Shown here one piece after another: positions 1-7,996 of a DNA stretch of 64,000 nucleotides (positions are counted from its first letter, which is position 1; every line of letters begins with the position of its first letter). Below the pieces are notes generated by a model, which did no database searches, was not told where the DNA came from, and was given only the letters and a program-made list of their open reading frames with translations. The stretch is from PALSA-693 sp963780345 (GTDB lineage Bacteria > Actinomycetota > Acidimicrobiia > Acidimicrobiales > Palsa-688), in assembly GCA_963780345.1 (NCBI GenBank), contig CAWABU010000006.1:310001-374000 (forward strand). Direction: 5' to 3'. Position numbers and translations under genes: made by a program.

Positions 1-531
1 CATCACCGCGACCTCGGCATCGACCCGGACCGGATCATCGTGGCGGGCGAGAGCGGAGGCGGAAATCTGACCCTGGCCACCGGCCTGCGCCTCAAACGGG
101 ACGGGGACCTCGGCGTGATCGCGGGGCTGTACGCCCTCTGCCCGTACATCGCCGGACGCTGGCCCACGCCGGAGAACCCCTCCTCCACCGAGAACAACGG
201 CATTCTCCTCGACCTGCACAACAATCGGGGCGCCATGGCCTACGGCATCGACGAGCTCCGGGCTCGCAACCCCCTGGCCTGGCCCGGATTCGCGACCGAG
301 GACGACGTGCGCGACCTGGTCCCCACGATCATCAGCGTCAACGAGTGCGATCCGCTGCGCGACGAGGGCATCAACTTCTACCGGCTTCTGCTTCGGGCCG
401 GAGTTGCCGCCCGCTGCCGCCAGGTCATGGGCACCATCCACGGCACGGAGGTGTTCCCGGTGGCCTGTCCGGACATCAGCCGCGATACCGCGGCCAGCAT
501 GGCCGACTTCGCCCGCCGGGCCGGCGGCTGA
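1..531 (+). CDS. Alpha/beta hydrolase, hormone-sensitive-lipase type (5' truncated)
   Basis: The frame is open from the first base, so the gene starts outside the window. What remains is the catalytic C-terminal part of an alpha/beta hydrolase of the HSL (fold-3) esterase family, which hydrolyses carboxylic esters. The nucleophile motif GESGGG sits at residues 16-21 of the fragment. A likely acid residue is the Asp in NECDP (around base 345), and a likely catalytic His is in TIHGTE (around base 435), in the expected order Ser-Asp-His. The product has no visible export signal in this part. The substrate cannot be inferred. A GTG at base 40 could be mistaken for a start, but it lies inside the strand leading to the nucleophile elbow. 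Confidence 0.85.
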   Translation, partial: HHRDLGIDPDRIIVAGESGGGNLTLATGLRLKRDGDLGVIAGLYALCPYIAGRWPTPENPSSTENNGILLDLHNNRGAMAYGIDELRARNPLAWPGFATEDDVRDLVPTIISVNECDPLRDEGINFYRLLLRAGVAARCRQVMGTIHGTEVFPVACPDISRDTAASMADFARRAGG

Positions 532-646
532 GCGACGCCGGAGGCCCCGCGCCCCGCTCGGTGAGGGGCGTCTGCCGGGGCGCCTTGAACGCGCCCACCG
601 CAGGATGTAGGCGTGTTGGGCTGCCGTCTCGCAAGGAGGATCCCTG

Positions 647-1003
647 ATGATCAAGTCGCTCGACGACCTGCCCGACGGGGTGATCGGCTTTGAGACCTCG
701 GGCAAGCTCGAGGCCCGGGACTATCGGGACGTCCTCATACCCGCCATCGAGCAGGCTGCAGAGCGAGGCCCGGTGAGGGTCGTCGTCGTCATCGATCACT
801 TCGGCGGCCTGTCCGGGGGCGCTCTGTGGGAGGACCTGAAGCTGGCGGCCGGCCACGTCCGGTCGTTGCACCGGTTCGCGCTGGTCACCGACAACGACTG
901 GATGCGGCATTTCGTCACCGCCTTTGGCTGGATGGTCCCAGGTGAGATCAGGCACTTTCCCATGGCCGACCGGGCGCAGGCCGTGCAGTGGGCGGCCGCC
1001 TGA
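647..1003 (+). CDS. SpoIIAA-like (STAS-fold) protein
   Basis: This 118-residue protein resembles the SpoIIAA-like (DUF3478) family, single-domain STAS-fold proteins of unknown role often linked to stress or membrane association. Visible features are the N-terminal strand containing GVIGFETSGKL, a hydrophobic strand VRVVVVIDHFGG, the helix with WEDLKLAAGHV and the late segment FALVTDNDWM, all typical of the fold. The ATG at 647 follows a good Shine-Dalgarno (AAGGAGGA at 633-640), which fixes the start. It stands alone between the hydrolase and the diiron gene. Family membership is moderately secure, the cellular role unknown. Confidence 0.75.
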   Translation: MIKSLDDLPDGVIGFETSGKLEARDYRDVLIPAIEQAAERGPVRVVVVIDHFGGLSGGALWEDLKLAAGHVRSLHRFALVTDNDWMRHFVTAFGWMVPGEIRHFPMADRAQAVQWAAA

Positions 1004-1043
1004 CGCCCGCTTGTCGCTTTTCGGCCCGAATTGCGTCCCTGCT

Positions 1044-1095
1044 GAGGTTTCACACGATCACAATCGGTTGACGTCCCTCGACCGGAGGTTCACAC
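1044..1095 (+). promoter_or_regulatory. Direct repeats and possible promoter before the diiron gene
   Basis: The element GAGGTT(T)CACAC occurs at 1044-1055 and again at 1085-1095. Between them a TTGACG (1068-1073) could serve as a -35 box, but the matching -10 is weak. The spacing of the repeats, about four helical turns, would suit a regulator site ahead of the gene at 1131. This is a suggestion from sequence only. Confidence 0.3.
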
Positions 1096-1130
1096 TTAGC
1101 GGTGATAGCCAACGAACCACGAGGTGAACC

Positions 1131-2222
1131 ATGGGGCAGGAAGCTGAAACCTCCATTCAGAGCGGCAGCATCGACGAGCTGGCCCGCACGGTCTCACAGG
1201 AGGACCAGCTGGCCCTCATCCGGTCGGTGGAGACCAGCTTCGACTCCATTTTCAGCTGGGATTATGAGAAAGGTAAGCGCCAGGCGCTGAACAAGCTGTA
1301 CGAGAAAGCCAAGTCCTCGCAGTGGAACGCCGAGACCGACATCGACTGGTCGATCACCGGTCAAATCGACGTGGCCCGGGATCCGACCAACCCGCTCAAC
1401 ACCATGTCGGCCACCAACGAGGGGCCGTTCGGCCGACTGAATGCCGAGGAGCGCGCCCGACTCGGGCACGCTTCGATGGCCTGGACGCTCAGCCAGTTCA
1501 TGCACGGTGAGCAAGGGGCGCTGCTGTGCACGGCCAAGATCGTTGACTCGGTGCCGTGGATGGACGCCAAGTACTACGCCGCCACCCAGGTCATGGACGA
1601 GGCCCGGCACGTCGAGGTCTACGCCAAGTATCTGCGGGACAAGCTGGAGTGGGAGTTTCCCGTCAATGTCCACCTGAGGGAGCTGCTCGACGACGTCCTG
1701 GCCGATCCTCGTTGGGATTTCACCTATCTCGGCATGCAGATCATGGTGGAGGGTTTGGCCCTGGCCGCGTTCGGGTTTCAATACCAGTTCAGTCCCGATC
1801 CCCTGCTCAAGCAGATCACCCGATACGTGATGTCCGACGAAGCCCGCCACGTGGCCTTTGGCGTGCTATCGCTCCAGGAGGCCTACCAGCAGCTGGGAGC
1901 GGCGGAGATTCGCGAGCGGCAGGAATTCTGCTACGAGGCGGCGGTGCGGATGCGGGACCGGTTCTTGAGCCAGGAGGTCTGGGAGGCCCTCGGCATGCCG
2001 GTCAAGGAGTGCTGCGCCATCATGCTCAACAACCCGCTCCAGCTCGAGTTCCGCAAGGTGCTGTTCTCCAAGATCGTCCCCAACCTCAAGAAACTGGGGC
2101 TGCTCGACGCCGGCGACGGCTGGTTGCGGCAGAAGTTCGGCGAGCTCGGCGTCCTGGAGTACGAGACGTGGGAGGACACCGGCGCCGAGTACGAGCGGAT
2201 GCAACTCGACCAGGCCGTCTAG
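1131..2222 (+). CDS. Ferritin-like diiron protein (R2/AurF-like)
   Basis: This 363-residue, mostly helical protein carries two carboxylate-histidine sets typical of diiron oxidases of the ferritin superfamily. A Glu lies in HGEQGAL near residue 126, followed by DEARH near 157-161. A second Glu lies in VEG near 206, followed by DEARH near 236-240. Such proteins activate oxygen to oxidise, desaturate or N-oxygenate small molecules. AurF-type N-oxygenases, R2-like oxidases and acyl desaturases all share the pattern, and I cannot choose between them. There is no membrane segment, so it is probably cytosolic. The ATG at 1131 follows GAGGTGAACC. No reductase or ferredoxin gene is adjacent. Confidence 0.75.
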   Translation: MGQEAETSIQSGSIDELARTVSQEDQLALIRSVETSFDSIFSWDYEKGKRQALNKLYEKAKSSQWNAETDIDWSITGQIDVARDPTNPLNTMSATNEGPFGRLNAEERARLGHASMAWTLSQFMHGEQGALLCTAKIVDSVPWMDAKYYAATQVMDEARHVEVYAKYLRDKLEWEFPVNVHLRELLDDVLADPRWDFTYLGMQIMVEGLALAAFGFQYQFSPDPLLKQITRYVMSDEARHVAFGVLSLQEAYQQLGAAEIRERQEFCYEAAVRMRDRFLSQEVWEALGMPVKECCAIMLNNPLQLEFRKVLFSKIVPNLKKLGLLDAGDGWLRQKFGELGVLEYETWEDTGAEYERMQLDQAV

Positions 2223-2289
2223 TCGGGGTGGTCTGAATCGGGCCGGTCTCGGGCCGCGAGCTCCCTCGGGCGTAGCGCCCGGCCAGGTG

Positions 2290-2406
2290 CTAGGCGGCCG
2301 GCTTGCGCACCGCGGCCTTGGCGGCGCGGAGTCGGGCGTCTCGCGCCTTCTTCCGGCGAATCCGGTCGTGCTTCCATCGTACGGTGGAGCGTGCGCCGCG
2401 GCCCAT
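2290..2406 (-). CDS. Very basic 38-residue protein
   Basis: A 38-codon frame runs on the minus strand with an ATG at 2406 preceded by AGGGTG. It begins MGRGARSTVRWKHDRIRRKK and ends in alanines with further Arg/Lys, so about a third of residues are basic. Its size and composition recall small actinobacterial ribosome-associated proteins, but I do not recognise an exact family. It lies in the gap between two converging genes and 58 bases downstream of the hydrolase stop on the same strand (2465), so it may be read from the hydrolase transcript. It could be a nucleic-acid-binding or ribosomal protein. The function is inferred from charge only. Confidence 0.55.
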   Translation of the reverse strand: MGRGARSTVRWKHDRIRRKKARDARLRAAKAAVRKPAA

Positions 2407-2464
2407 GGGCGGGTCACCCTAGCAGGCCGGCCTAATCCGTCTGTGGCGGCCGGTCGTCGCCGGC

Positions 2465-3145
2465 TCAGTTGCGCAGGAAGGAGAGGGCGGCGTCGATGAA
2501 GCGGAAGTCCTTGGGTGTTCCGAAGTGATCACAGCCTCTGAGCGGCACGAACCGGGCGTTCGGCAGCGCCGCCAATAGCTCGTCGGCCGGCCCGACGAAG
2601 TCCTGGTCTCCGAGAACGACCAGCACCGGAAGGTCGATTCTCGCCAGATCGGCGGGATCGATCGGAGTGGACGCCCGGCGCATGCAGGCCGCCAGCGCCG
2701 CCGGGTCGTTCCCCGGAGCGCGAGCGAAGGTGGCGAAGGCCTGCGCCACGGCCGGATCGCCCTCCGCCGTCTCGCCGGCCTCGATGGCCCGGGCTGCGGC
2801 TTCCGAGTCACCGCCGCGAAACAGGTTGGCGCCGACGCCACCGACCACCAGCCGGCCGAAACGGCTCGGGTCGGCCGCCGCGACCCGCAGGAGCAGGTTG
2901 GCGCCCATCGAAAAGCCGATGGCGTCGACCGGTCCGGTCGCCGGCAGGGCTTTGATCACGTCCTGCTCCAGAGCCGCGTAGGCGGCGGGGTCGTGCGGTT
3001 TCTCGGCTTCGCCGTGCCCGAGCAGGTCCACCCCGATGACCTGGTGACCTTCCTCCTGCAGCAGGTCGACCCAGCCGGGCTCACGCCAGTTACGCTCGAA
3101 CGACGAGGCGAAGCCATGCACCAGCAGGACGGGGAGATCGGCCAT
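2465..3145 (-). CDS. Alpha/beta hydrolase
   Basis: This is a 226-residue alpha/beta hydrolase. The oxyanion-hole motif LVHGFASS lies near residues 8-15, the nucleophile elbow is GFSMGA near 98-103, an acid residue is likely in LGDQDF, and the catalytic His is in GCDHFG near the C terminus. This short form with no lid insertion matches small esterases and BioH/MenH-like enzymes, and substrate cannot be assigned. It is transcribed divergently from the repeat-rich gene at 3249, with about 100 bases between them that contain short direct repeats. No signal peptide is visible. Confidence 0.85.
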   Translation of the reverse strand: MADLPVLLVHGFASSFERNWREPGWVDLLQEEGHQVIGVDLLGHGEAEKPHDPAAYAALEQDVIKALPATGPVDAIGFSMGANLLLRVAAADPSRFGRLVVGGVGANLFRGGDSEAAARAIEAGETAEGDPAVAQAFATFARAPGNDPAALAACMRRASTPIDPADLARIDLPVLVVLGDQDFVGPADELLAALPNARFVPLRGCDHFGTPKDFRFIDAALSFLRN

Positions 3146-3168
3146 CGGCGCAGGGTACCTCCCCTACC

Positions 3169-3217
3169 GATCACAGCACGGGCCCCTACCGATCACAGCA
3201 CCGACCAATCACAGCAC
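3169..3217. repeat. Three GATCACAGCAC repeats in a divergent intergenic region
   Basis: The word (G/A)ATCACAGCAC occurs at 3169-3179, 3191-3201 and 3207-3217, the first two within a longer shared CCTACCGATCACAGCAC. They sit between divergently read genes (3145 and 3249), where operators are expected. They could also be a recent local duplication. Confidence 0.5.
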
Positions 3218-3248
3218 AGGATCGGTCCCGCTCCAGTAGCGTAAGTAC

Positions 3249-5249
3249 GTGGCCCGTCGCATAGAGATCGAGCTGACAAGCGCGCGACCCGACGGCTCGT
3301 GGACCTGGCGGGCCGCCGGTGCTCGGGAGCCGAAAGGGGTTCTCGACGGCGGGCTGCTCCCCGACGGCACCAAGGCCGGCGACGTATTGCGCGCCGAGGC
3401 CGAATTCGAGATCGATGGCATCACGATTGTGGCGGTGTTGGCTCCCAAGGAGAACACCCGGGCTGACGCCCAGCGCATCGAGATCATCGGTTCTGGCCGC
3501 CCTGACGGGCCGGGGGTCACCACCCAACTTGCCGGACGCGGCGACCGCCGCCCCGGCGAGCGACGTCGGGACCGGGACGACACCCGGCCCCGCCGGGATC
3601 GGGACGCGGCCCGACCCCAGGACGGCCGGGACGGCCGCCGCCCACGCCGCGACGGTCGTCGACCGGATGAGGACGGCTCAGGCGCGGCGAACTCGACGAC
3701 GGGAAACGTCCGCGAGGGTGAAGGCCGATCCGACCCCGGACAGCCCGGCGGCGAGGACCGGGGGCGGCCGGACCGGGGGGGCCGCTCGCGGCGGGCGGAA
3801 CGGAGCGACCAGAGCGAGACGACCGGGCCGGACGGGACCAGCCGGACGGACCGGAACCGAAGCGAGGCCGGCGACCGCCCCGGCCGCAGCCCGGCCGAAC
3901 GATCGGAACGCGGGGCTCGCACCTCCCGTCCGAGAGCTTCCGGTGGTCCTGGTTCCGGCGAGTCTTCACTGCCGGCGGCTCGCCCGGGCGATCGTTCCAG
4001 TCGTCGCCGCGACCGTCAAACGCCCGAGCCGGATGGTGGGACCGACCGCCGGGCGCGAAGGTTCAGTCCTGGCCGGGCTCATCGCCAGGCGGTGATGGCC
4101 TCGTTGCCGCCCGAGGAGCAGCCCATCGCCGAGCAGGTACTCCGCGGCGGGATCCCGGCCGTTCGGACGGCCTTGCATCTGGAGCGGGAAAAGGCGGTGG
4201 CCGAGGGCCGACCGGTGCCGAACACCGACCAGCTCATCGCCATGGCCGAAGCCCTGCTCCCCCGCCTCAAAGCCGCCGAGTGGCGGGACCGGGCCGAGGC
4301 CGCGGCCAAGGATGTCGATGAGATCTCGCTGCGGGACCTCCGGTCCGTGGTGGCAGGAGCCGATGCGGCCCGCGACGACGAAAGCCGCGCCCTGGCCGCC
4401 AACCTGCGAGAGTTCCTCGACCGGCGGGTAGATGGCCTGCGCCAGCAGTGGACCGGCGAGATCGCCAAACTCCTGGACGAGAACCGCGTCGTGCGGGCGT
4501 TGCGCCTCGCCGCTCGTCCGCCGGAGCCCTCTGCCCGCATGGACCAGGAGCTGACCCAACGGCTGACCGACGCCGCCGGCGAAGCTATGGCATCAGACAC
4601 GCCGGCGGACCGATGGCTGGCCCTCATCGACGCGGTGTCGGCCTCGCCGGTGCGGCGGTCGGTGAAACCCGCCGGGCTGCCGGCTGATCCAACCCCGGAG
4701 CTGCGCCGGGCGGCCCACCAGCAGTCCGGGCGGATCCCGGCCCTGGCCGCCATGCTCGGAGTAGCGATCCCTCCCCCACCGACGCCCATTCCGGGCCGTC
4801 GGCGCGGCCCCATAGCCCGGGAGGCCCGGGCCGGGACCGCCACCGACGACACCGGGGCATCGGAACCCGTACCTGAGGATGGGCCGGCTGCGACTGATGA
4901 CCAGGGTGGGGCGCCCGACCTCGCTGTCCCGGAGGGGGCGGCGGTGGCGGCCGATGAGGCTGGGGCGCCCGACGTCCATGTCCCGGAGGGGGCACCGGTG
5001 GCGGCCGAGGAGGCTCGGGCGCCCGACGCCCCTGTGCCGGAGGGGGCGGCGGTGGCGGCCGAGGAGGCTGGGGCGCCGGACGTCGGTGTGCCGGAGGGGG
5101 CGGCGGTGGCGGCTGAGGACGCTGGGGCGCCGGACGACGCCGAATCCCCCGCCCTCGAAGGCTGGGCGGGCCCGGCCGGGGCCTCAGGAGAGGACGCTCA
5201 GGACTCCGTGCTCACGCAGGAACTCGACGAGCCCGTCCACGAGAGGTAG
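3249..5249 (+). CDS. Large protein with Arg/Asp-rich and Ala/Glu/Pro repeat regions, unknown function
   Basis: I do not recognise a named family for this 666-residue protein. Three zones are visible. Residues 1-85 form a compact domain rich in beta strands (RIEIELTSARPDGSWTWRAA and an EFEIDGITIVAVL strand). Residues 90-275 are highly charged low complexity (Arg, Asp, Gly, Ser), consistent with an unstructured, possibly RNA-binding linker. Residues 280-520 are helical with many Arg and Glu. The tail holds four 18-residue repeats (G-A-P-D-x-x-V-P-E-G unit). The start is a GTG at 3249. It overlaps the converging Nudix gene by 66 bases. Arg/Asp-rich actinobacterial proteins of this form are sometimes RNA- or ribosome-associated, but that is a guess. 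Confidence 0.65.
   Translation: MARRIEIELTSARPDGSWTWRAAGAREPKGVLDGGLLPDGTKAGDVLRAEAEFEIDGITIVAVLAPKENTRADAQRIEIIGSGRPDGPGVTTQLAGRGDRRPGERRRDRDDTRPRRDRDAARPQDGRDGRRPRRDGRRPDEDGSGAANSTTGNVREGEGRSDPGQPGGEDRGRPDRGGRSRRAERSDQSETTGPDGTSRTDRNRSEAGDRPGRSPAERSERGARTSRPRASGGPGSGESSLPAARPGDRSSRRRDRQTPEPDGGTDRRARRFSPGRAHRQAVMASLPPEEQPIAEQVLRGGIPAVRTALHLEREKAVAEGRPVPNTDQLIAMAEALLPRLKAAEWRDRAEAAAKDVDEISLRDLRSVVAGADAARDDESRALAANLREFLDRRVDGLRQQWTGEIAKLLDENRVVRALRLAARPPEPSARMDQELTQRLTDAAGEAMASDTPADRWLALIDAVSASPVRRSVKPAGLPADPTPELRRAAHQQSGRIPALAAMLGVAIPPPPTPIPGRRRGPIAREARAGTATDDTGASEPVPEDGPAATDDQGGAPDLAVPEGAAVAADEAGAPDVHVPEGAPVAAEEARAPDAPVPEGAAVAAEEAGAPDVGVPEGAAVAAEDAGAPDDAESPALEGWAGPAGASGEDAQDSVLTQELDEPVHER
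4908..5141 (+). repeat. 54-bp tandem repeat, four full copies plus a partial
   Basis: Copies begin at 4908, 4962, 5016 and 5070, with a partial copy from 5124 to 5141. The unit is in frame with the enclosing gene and encodes an 18-residue acidic/Ala/Pro segment (GAPDLAVPEG followed by AAVAADEA). Copies differ by a few bases, mostly at the four codons after GAPD, so the array is not perfectly fresh. Confidence 0.9.
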
Positions 5250-5600
5250 TTCCGACAACTCACGGATCGGGACCCAGGCCGCTTCGGCCGCGTCGCTGCC
5301 GGCCGACGGGGATGCCGGTGATGAGACCTTGACCCGAAAATCGGCGATCACGTAGTGGTAGTCGGTGCCGATGCGTTCGACCCAACCCACCAGGTCCTCG
5401 CAGACGCCCTCCAGCCCGGTCTCTTCCTGCAGCTCCCGCACGACGGCCTCCGCCATGGTCTCGCCGCCTTCCACCCGCCCTCCGGGTACCGACCACAGCC
5501 CGGTGCCGGGACCGTGGCCGCGCCGGACCATCAGGATCCGATCTTGCTGGAGGGCCACCGCGCCCACGCACAGCTCAGGGCGTTGGAGTCCAGCGGTCAT
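5184..5600 (-). CDS. Nudix hydrolase
   Basis: This 138-residue protein has a clear Nudix box: GGRVEGGET, then seven residues, then REL-EET, matching G-x5-E-x7-R-E-U-x-E-E-x-G-U near residues 40-62. Nudix enzymes hydrolyse nucleoside diphosphates linked to another moiety, using Mg2+ held by the REUxEE glutamates. The protein is close to the minimal domain size, so it could act on oxidised nucleotides (MutT-like), NADH or similar compounds; the substrate is not predictable. It overlaps the GNAT gene start by four bases (5597-5600), indicating translational coupling, and overlaps the converging gene end. Confidence 0.88.
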   Translation of the reverse strand: MTAGLQRPELCVGAVALQQDRILMVRRGHGPGTGLWSVPGGRVEGGETMAEAVVRELQEETGLEGVCEDLVGWVERIGTDYHYVIADFRVKVSSPASPSAGSDAAEAAWVPIRELSELPLVDGLVEFLREHGVLSVLS

Positions 5601-6100
5601 GGTCCGCCGCGATGGTCGCCCTCATCGGCCTTCCCGCCGGCCAGAGGTCGATGCATGACCAGCAGCCGGGCGACGAAACCGTTGTCTTCGAAGAAGGCCT
5701 TGGCCGGCCGGCTGCCCGGCAGCGCCGGGGCATCCATGCCCTGGCAGCCCCGGCGATCGCACCACTCGGCGATGGTATCCACCATGGCTTCCCCCACTCC
5801 GACCTGACGAGCCGGCGGTTCTACATAGATGGCTTCTACGTTGCCGATCGGGGTCAGGCCCACCAGCTGGTACCGGGCCAGGGCGAAACCGACCTCGACC
5901 GTGTCGAGGGTTCCGACCACGACCAGGCGGTCGGCGTCGTCCAGCGCAGCGAGGAGCATCTCGACCGCGGGCCGGTCATTGACGACGCTCGCGACGAGCA
6001 GAGCGCCCCCTCTCTCAACCTCTACCTCACGTTGAGCTTGAGCCCAGAGAGAGCTGAGGATCGGAGCATCGGCTGCGGTCGCCACCCGAGCCGCTTCCAT
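5597..6100 (-). CDS. GNAT-family N-acetyltransferase
   Basis: This 167-residue protein has the GNAT layout. The beta-4 strand NVEAIYVEPPARQVGVGEAM contains the acetyl-CoA pyrophosphate loop (around Q/R-x-x-G-V-G). The C-terminal FFEDNGFVARLLVMHRPL is the usual beta-6/7 region. GNAT enzymes transfer acetyl groups from acetyl-CoA to amines of proteins or small molecules; the acceptor here is unknown. It is coupled to the downstream Nudix gene by a four-base overlap and follows the unknown gene at 6764 by ten bases, so the three probably share a transcript. Confidence 0.82.
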   Translation of the reverse strand: MEAARVATAADAPILSSLWAQAQREVEVERGGALLVASVVNDRPAVEMLLAALDDADRLVVVGTLDTVEVGFALARYQLVGLTPIGNVEAIYVEPPARQVGVGEAMVDTIAEWCDRRGCQGMDAPALPGSRPAKAFFEDNGFVARLLVMHRPLAGGKADEGDHRGGP

Positions 6101-6110
6101 CCCAGCCCTA

Positions 6111-6764
6111 TCAGCGCTCTTGCAGCTGACGGACCCGGTTGAGGATGGTTCGCCGGGCCCGGTGGGCGCTCTCGTAGGCTCCCACTGCTGTCAGCTCCTC
6201 GGCGGACAGACCGGCCAGGCGCGGCACCACCTGCGAGGCGGCCAGGGAGTCGTAGCCGGGGATGGCCAGGCCGGAAGCCTCCTGAACGGTCTCAGCCGCC
6301 GCCGCCTCGTCCCACGACCCGGCCTCGGTGCCCTCGGGCCCCGCTGCGCCAGCTGACGACCTGCCGTCGGGATCGCCCTCGGGGGCGAGCGGACCAACCC
6401 CCAGGCCGACCTCACTGCCTCCCGGTTCCAGCTGATCGCCCGTAGCCCGGGAGGGTGGCGAGGTGGGCGGGCCGGGCCACGTTGGCGCGGCGCCGGGCGA
6501 GGGGGGCGGGCCGGGGGATGCTGCCGCGACGTATGGGTTGGCCCGAGGGGGCGCTGGGGACGACCGATGAGAGGCAAACTGCCGGCGCCCCTGGCTGACG
6601 GCAAACTGCCCGACGACCTTCGCCATCGTCAGCTGACCGTCGAGTTGAGCCCGGCCCCGGGCGGCCAGCTTGGGGAGTTCCTCGCTGGCCAGGAGGGCGA
6701 GCCCGACCGGGGCGTATACGAATAGATCAAGCAGGGCGTCGAGTCCAGAGGGTCGCTCACTCAC
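6111..6764 (-). CDS. Unknown protein with Pro/Ala-rich middle and helical ends
   Basis: This 217-residue protein has a conserved-looking N-terminal helix (LFVYAPVGLALLASEELPKL), a long Pro/Ala/Gly-rich disordered middle (residues 65-150), and a C-terminal helical unit (ASQVVPRLAGLSAEELTAVG) ending in a basic helix. The C-terminal unit resembles short helical modules found at the ends of several actinobacterial hypothetical proteins. The N-terminal segment could associate with a membrane or lipid surface, but it is not a clear transmembrane helix. The start is a GTG at 6764. No function is assigned. Confidence 0.6.
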   Translation of the reverse strand: MSERPSGLDALLDLFVYAPVGLALLASEELPKLAARGRAQLDGQLTMAKVVGQFAVSQGRRQFASHRSSPAPPRANPYVAAASPGPPPSPGAAPTWPGPPTSPPSRATGDQLEPGGSEVGLGVGPLAPEGDPDGRSSAGAAGPEGTEAGSWDEAAAAETVQEASGLAIPGYDSLAASQVVPRLAGLSAEELTAVGAYESAHRARRTILNRVRQLQER

Positions 6765-6803
6765 GACGCCATCCTGGCCGGGTCGGAAGCTCGCGGCCCG
6801 CCG

Positions 6804-7307
6804 TCATACGCAGTCGCGGCAGAGCATGCGTGCTTCATCGGCGAGCTGGCTTGGATGCTTGACCAGAAAGCAGGACTGGCAGACGAACTCGCCCGGCTGC
6901 TTCGGCAGGACCCGTAGCGGACTGTCGCCTCGCTCGTCCGGATCGCCGACATCCTCCTCGTCGTCGTCCTCGTCCTCGTCGTCGACGACGACCAGACGCT
7001 CCTTCAGAATGACATCGAGGCTGGCCTCGACGTCATCTGAGTCCTCGTCGTCCTCCTCCTCGTCCTCCTCCTCATCGTCCCGAGGGGCTTTGGCGTCGGT
7101 TCCGGTCGAGGCGTCGTCTTCAAGGTCGTCGTCTTCGAGCGTGTCGTCTTCGATGTCGTCTTGCTCGAGGTCGTCGTCGATGATGGCCTCGTCGTCGATG
7201 ATCTCTTCGTCGTCCTCCTCGAGCTCCTCGAGGTCGTCCGGATCCAGGTCGTCGGGCAGGTCAGCCTGGTCGTCCAGGACATCGTCATCTAGATCGTCAG
7301 TTGGCAT
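6804..7307 (-). CDS. DUF4193-family protein with expanded acidic region
   Basis: The last 40 residues match the actinobacterial DUF4193 pattern: RVLPKQPGEFVCQSCFLVKH, then S-Q-L-A and the final CRDCV. These four cysteines form a probable zinc-binding pair of CxxC motifs. The preceding 125 residues are extremely acidic (runs of Asp and Glu), much longer than the usual DUF4193 N terminus. The protein has 167 residues against roughly 100 in the family. DUF4193 proteins are small, widely conserved in Actinomycetota, and of unknown role. The acidic region is encoded by repetitive GAC/GAG codons, which probably allowed expansion. Confidence 0.8.
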   Translation of the reverse strand: MPTDDLDDDVLDDQADLPDDLDPDDLEELEEDDEEIIDDEAIIDDDLEQDDIEDDTLEDDDLEDDASTGTDAKAPRDDEEEDEEEDDEDSDDVEASLDVILKERLVVVDDEDEDDDEEDVGDPDERGDSPLRVLPKQPGEFVCQSCFLVKHPSQLADEARMLCRDCV

Positions 7308-7996
7308 TGGTCAGCGTCCTTCACCCGCATCGCTGGAGGTTAGAGAGTGGGGTCGGCTCGTCGGCGGCGGATACTAGACCCACCGGCGAGCCGATCAGCC
7401 ACACTCCAAACGCGGGGTCCACCCCTGATATTTCCCACCCGCCTAGGAATCTGTAGCACTTCAACGCCAGGTGGCGGGCAGGGCGGCCAATATCGACCGT
7501 TGGTGCCGTCTGGTGTTCCGCCCCCCGGCTTACGGGCCACCGGCGAAGGACCGACGTTGTCTACTTGGTCTGTGACCACCCTGCCCTGAAGGAGGCGTTA
7601 CAACCTCGCCGCCCACCCGGGTAATGCGTCCACGATGGTGCCCACCCGAGCGGGGTGCCGTCAAGTGGGACCAAGCCCCCCCTGACCTGCACCTTCGCGC
7701 GTAAGCGCAGGTCAGGAGGCTGAAAAAATGCCGGAGCGAACCCGGCCGCACTTCGGAGCCGACCGCGGTCCGGCCGTTGAATGGTCCGGGCCGGGACCCT
7801 CGTTGGCCTGGGTCATCGGCTCACCGTCCTGTGGAACCCGGCGCCGGCGTCCCCGATCCCACGCCGGCGCCCCCCTTCATGTCCGGCCACTGGGCCGGTG
7901 ACCGAGCCCCCCGGCCGGCCACCAGCGCCAGTGGCCGTATCCCGGCGGTGCTCCCAACCGCCGGGCGACCCACTCCGCTCACTCGAGCCGGGGCGC
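7308..7996. other. 689-base region without a convincing gene
   Basis: No frame here has coding character. Two C-runs (CCCCCC near 7521-7526 and seven C at 7676-7682) and several inverted repeats are present: GGTGCC-type pairing around 7637-7660, and a perfect 10-bp hairpin at 7681-7716. The stretch lies upstream of the DUF4193 gene (minus) and downstream of the transglycosylase (minus). It could hold a leader RNA for the DUF4193 gene or an independent small RNA. Confidence 0.5.
7681..7716. other. Perfect 10-bp hairpin, candidate structured RNA
   Basis: CCTGACCTGC (7681-7690) pairs exactly with GCAGGTCAGG (7707-7716), and an inner CTT/AAG pair shortens the loop. On the plus strand the sequence is preceded by GACCAAGCCCCCC and followed by GGCTGAAAAAATG. 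It lacks a T-run on either strand, so an ordinary terminator is unlikely. The C-run beside a hairpin loosely recalls actinobacterial 6C RNAs. Confidence 0.35.
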
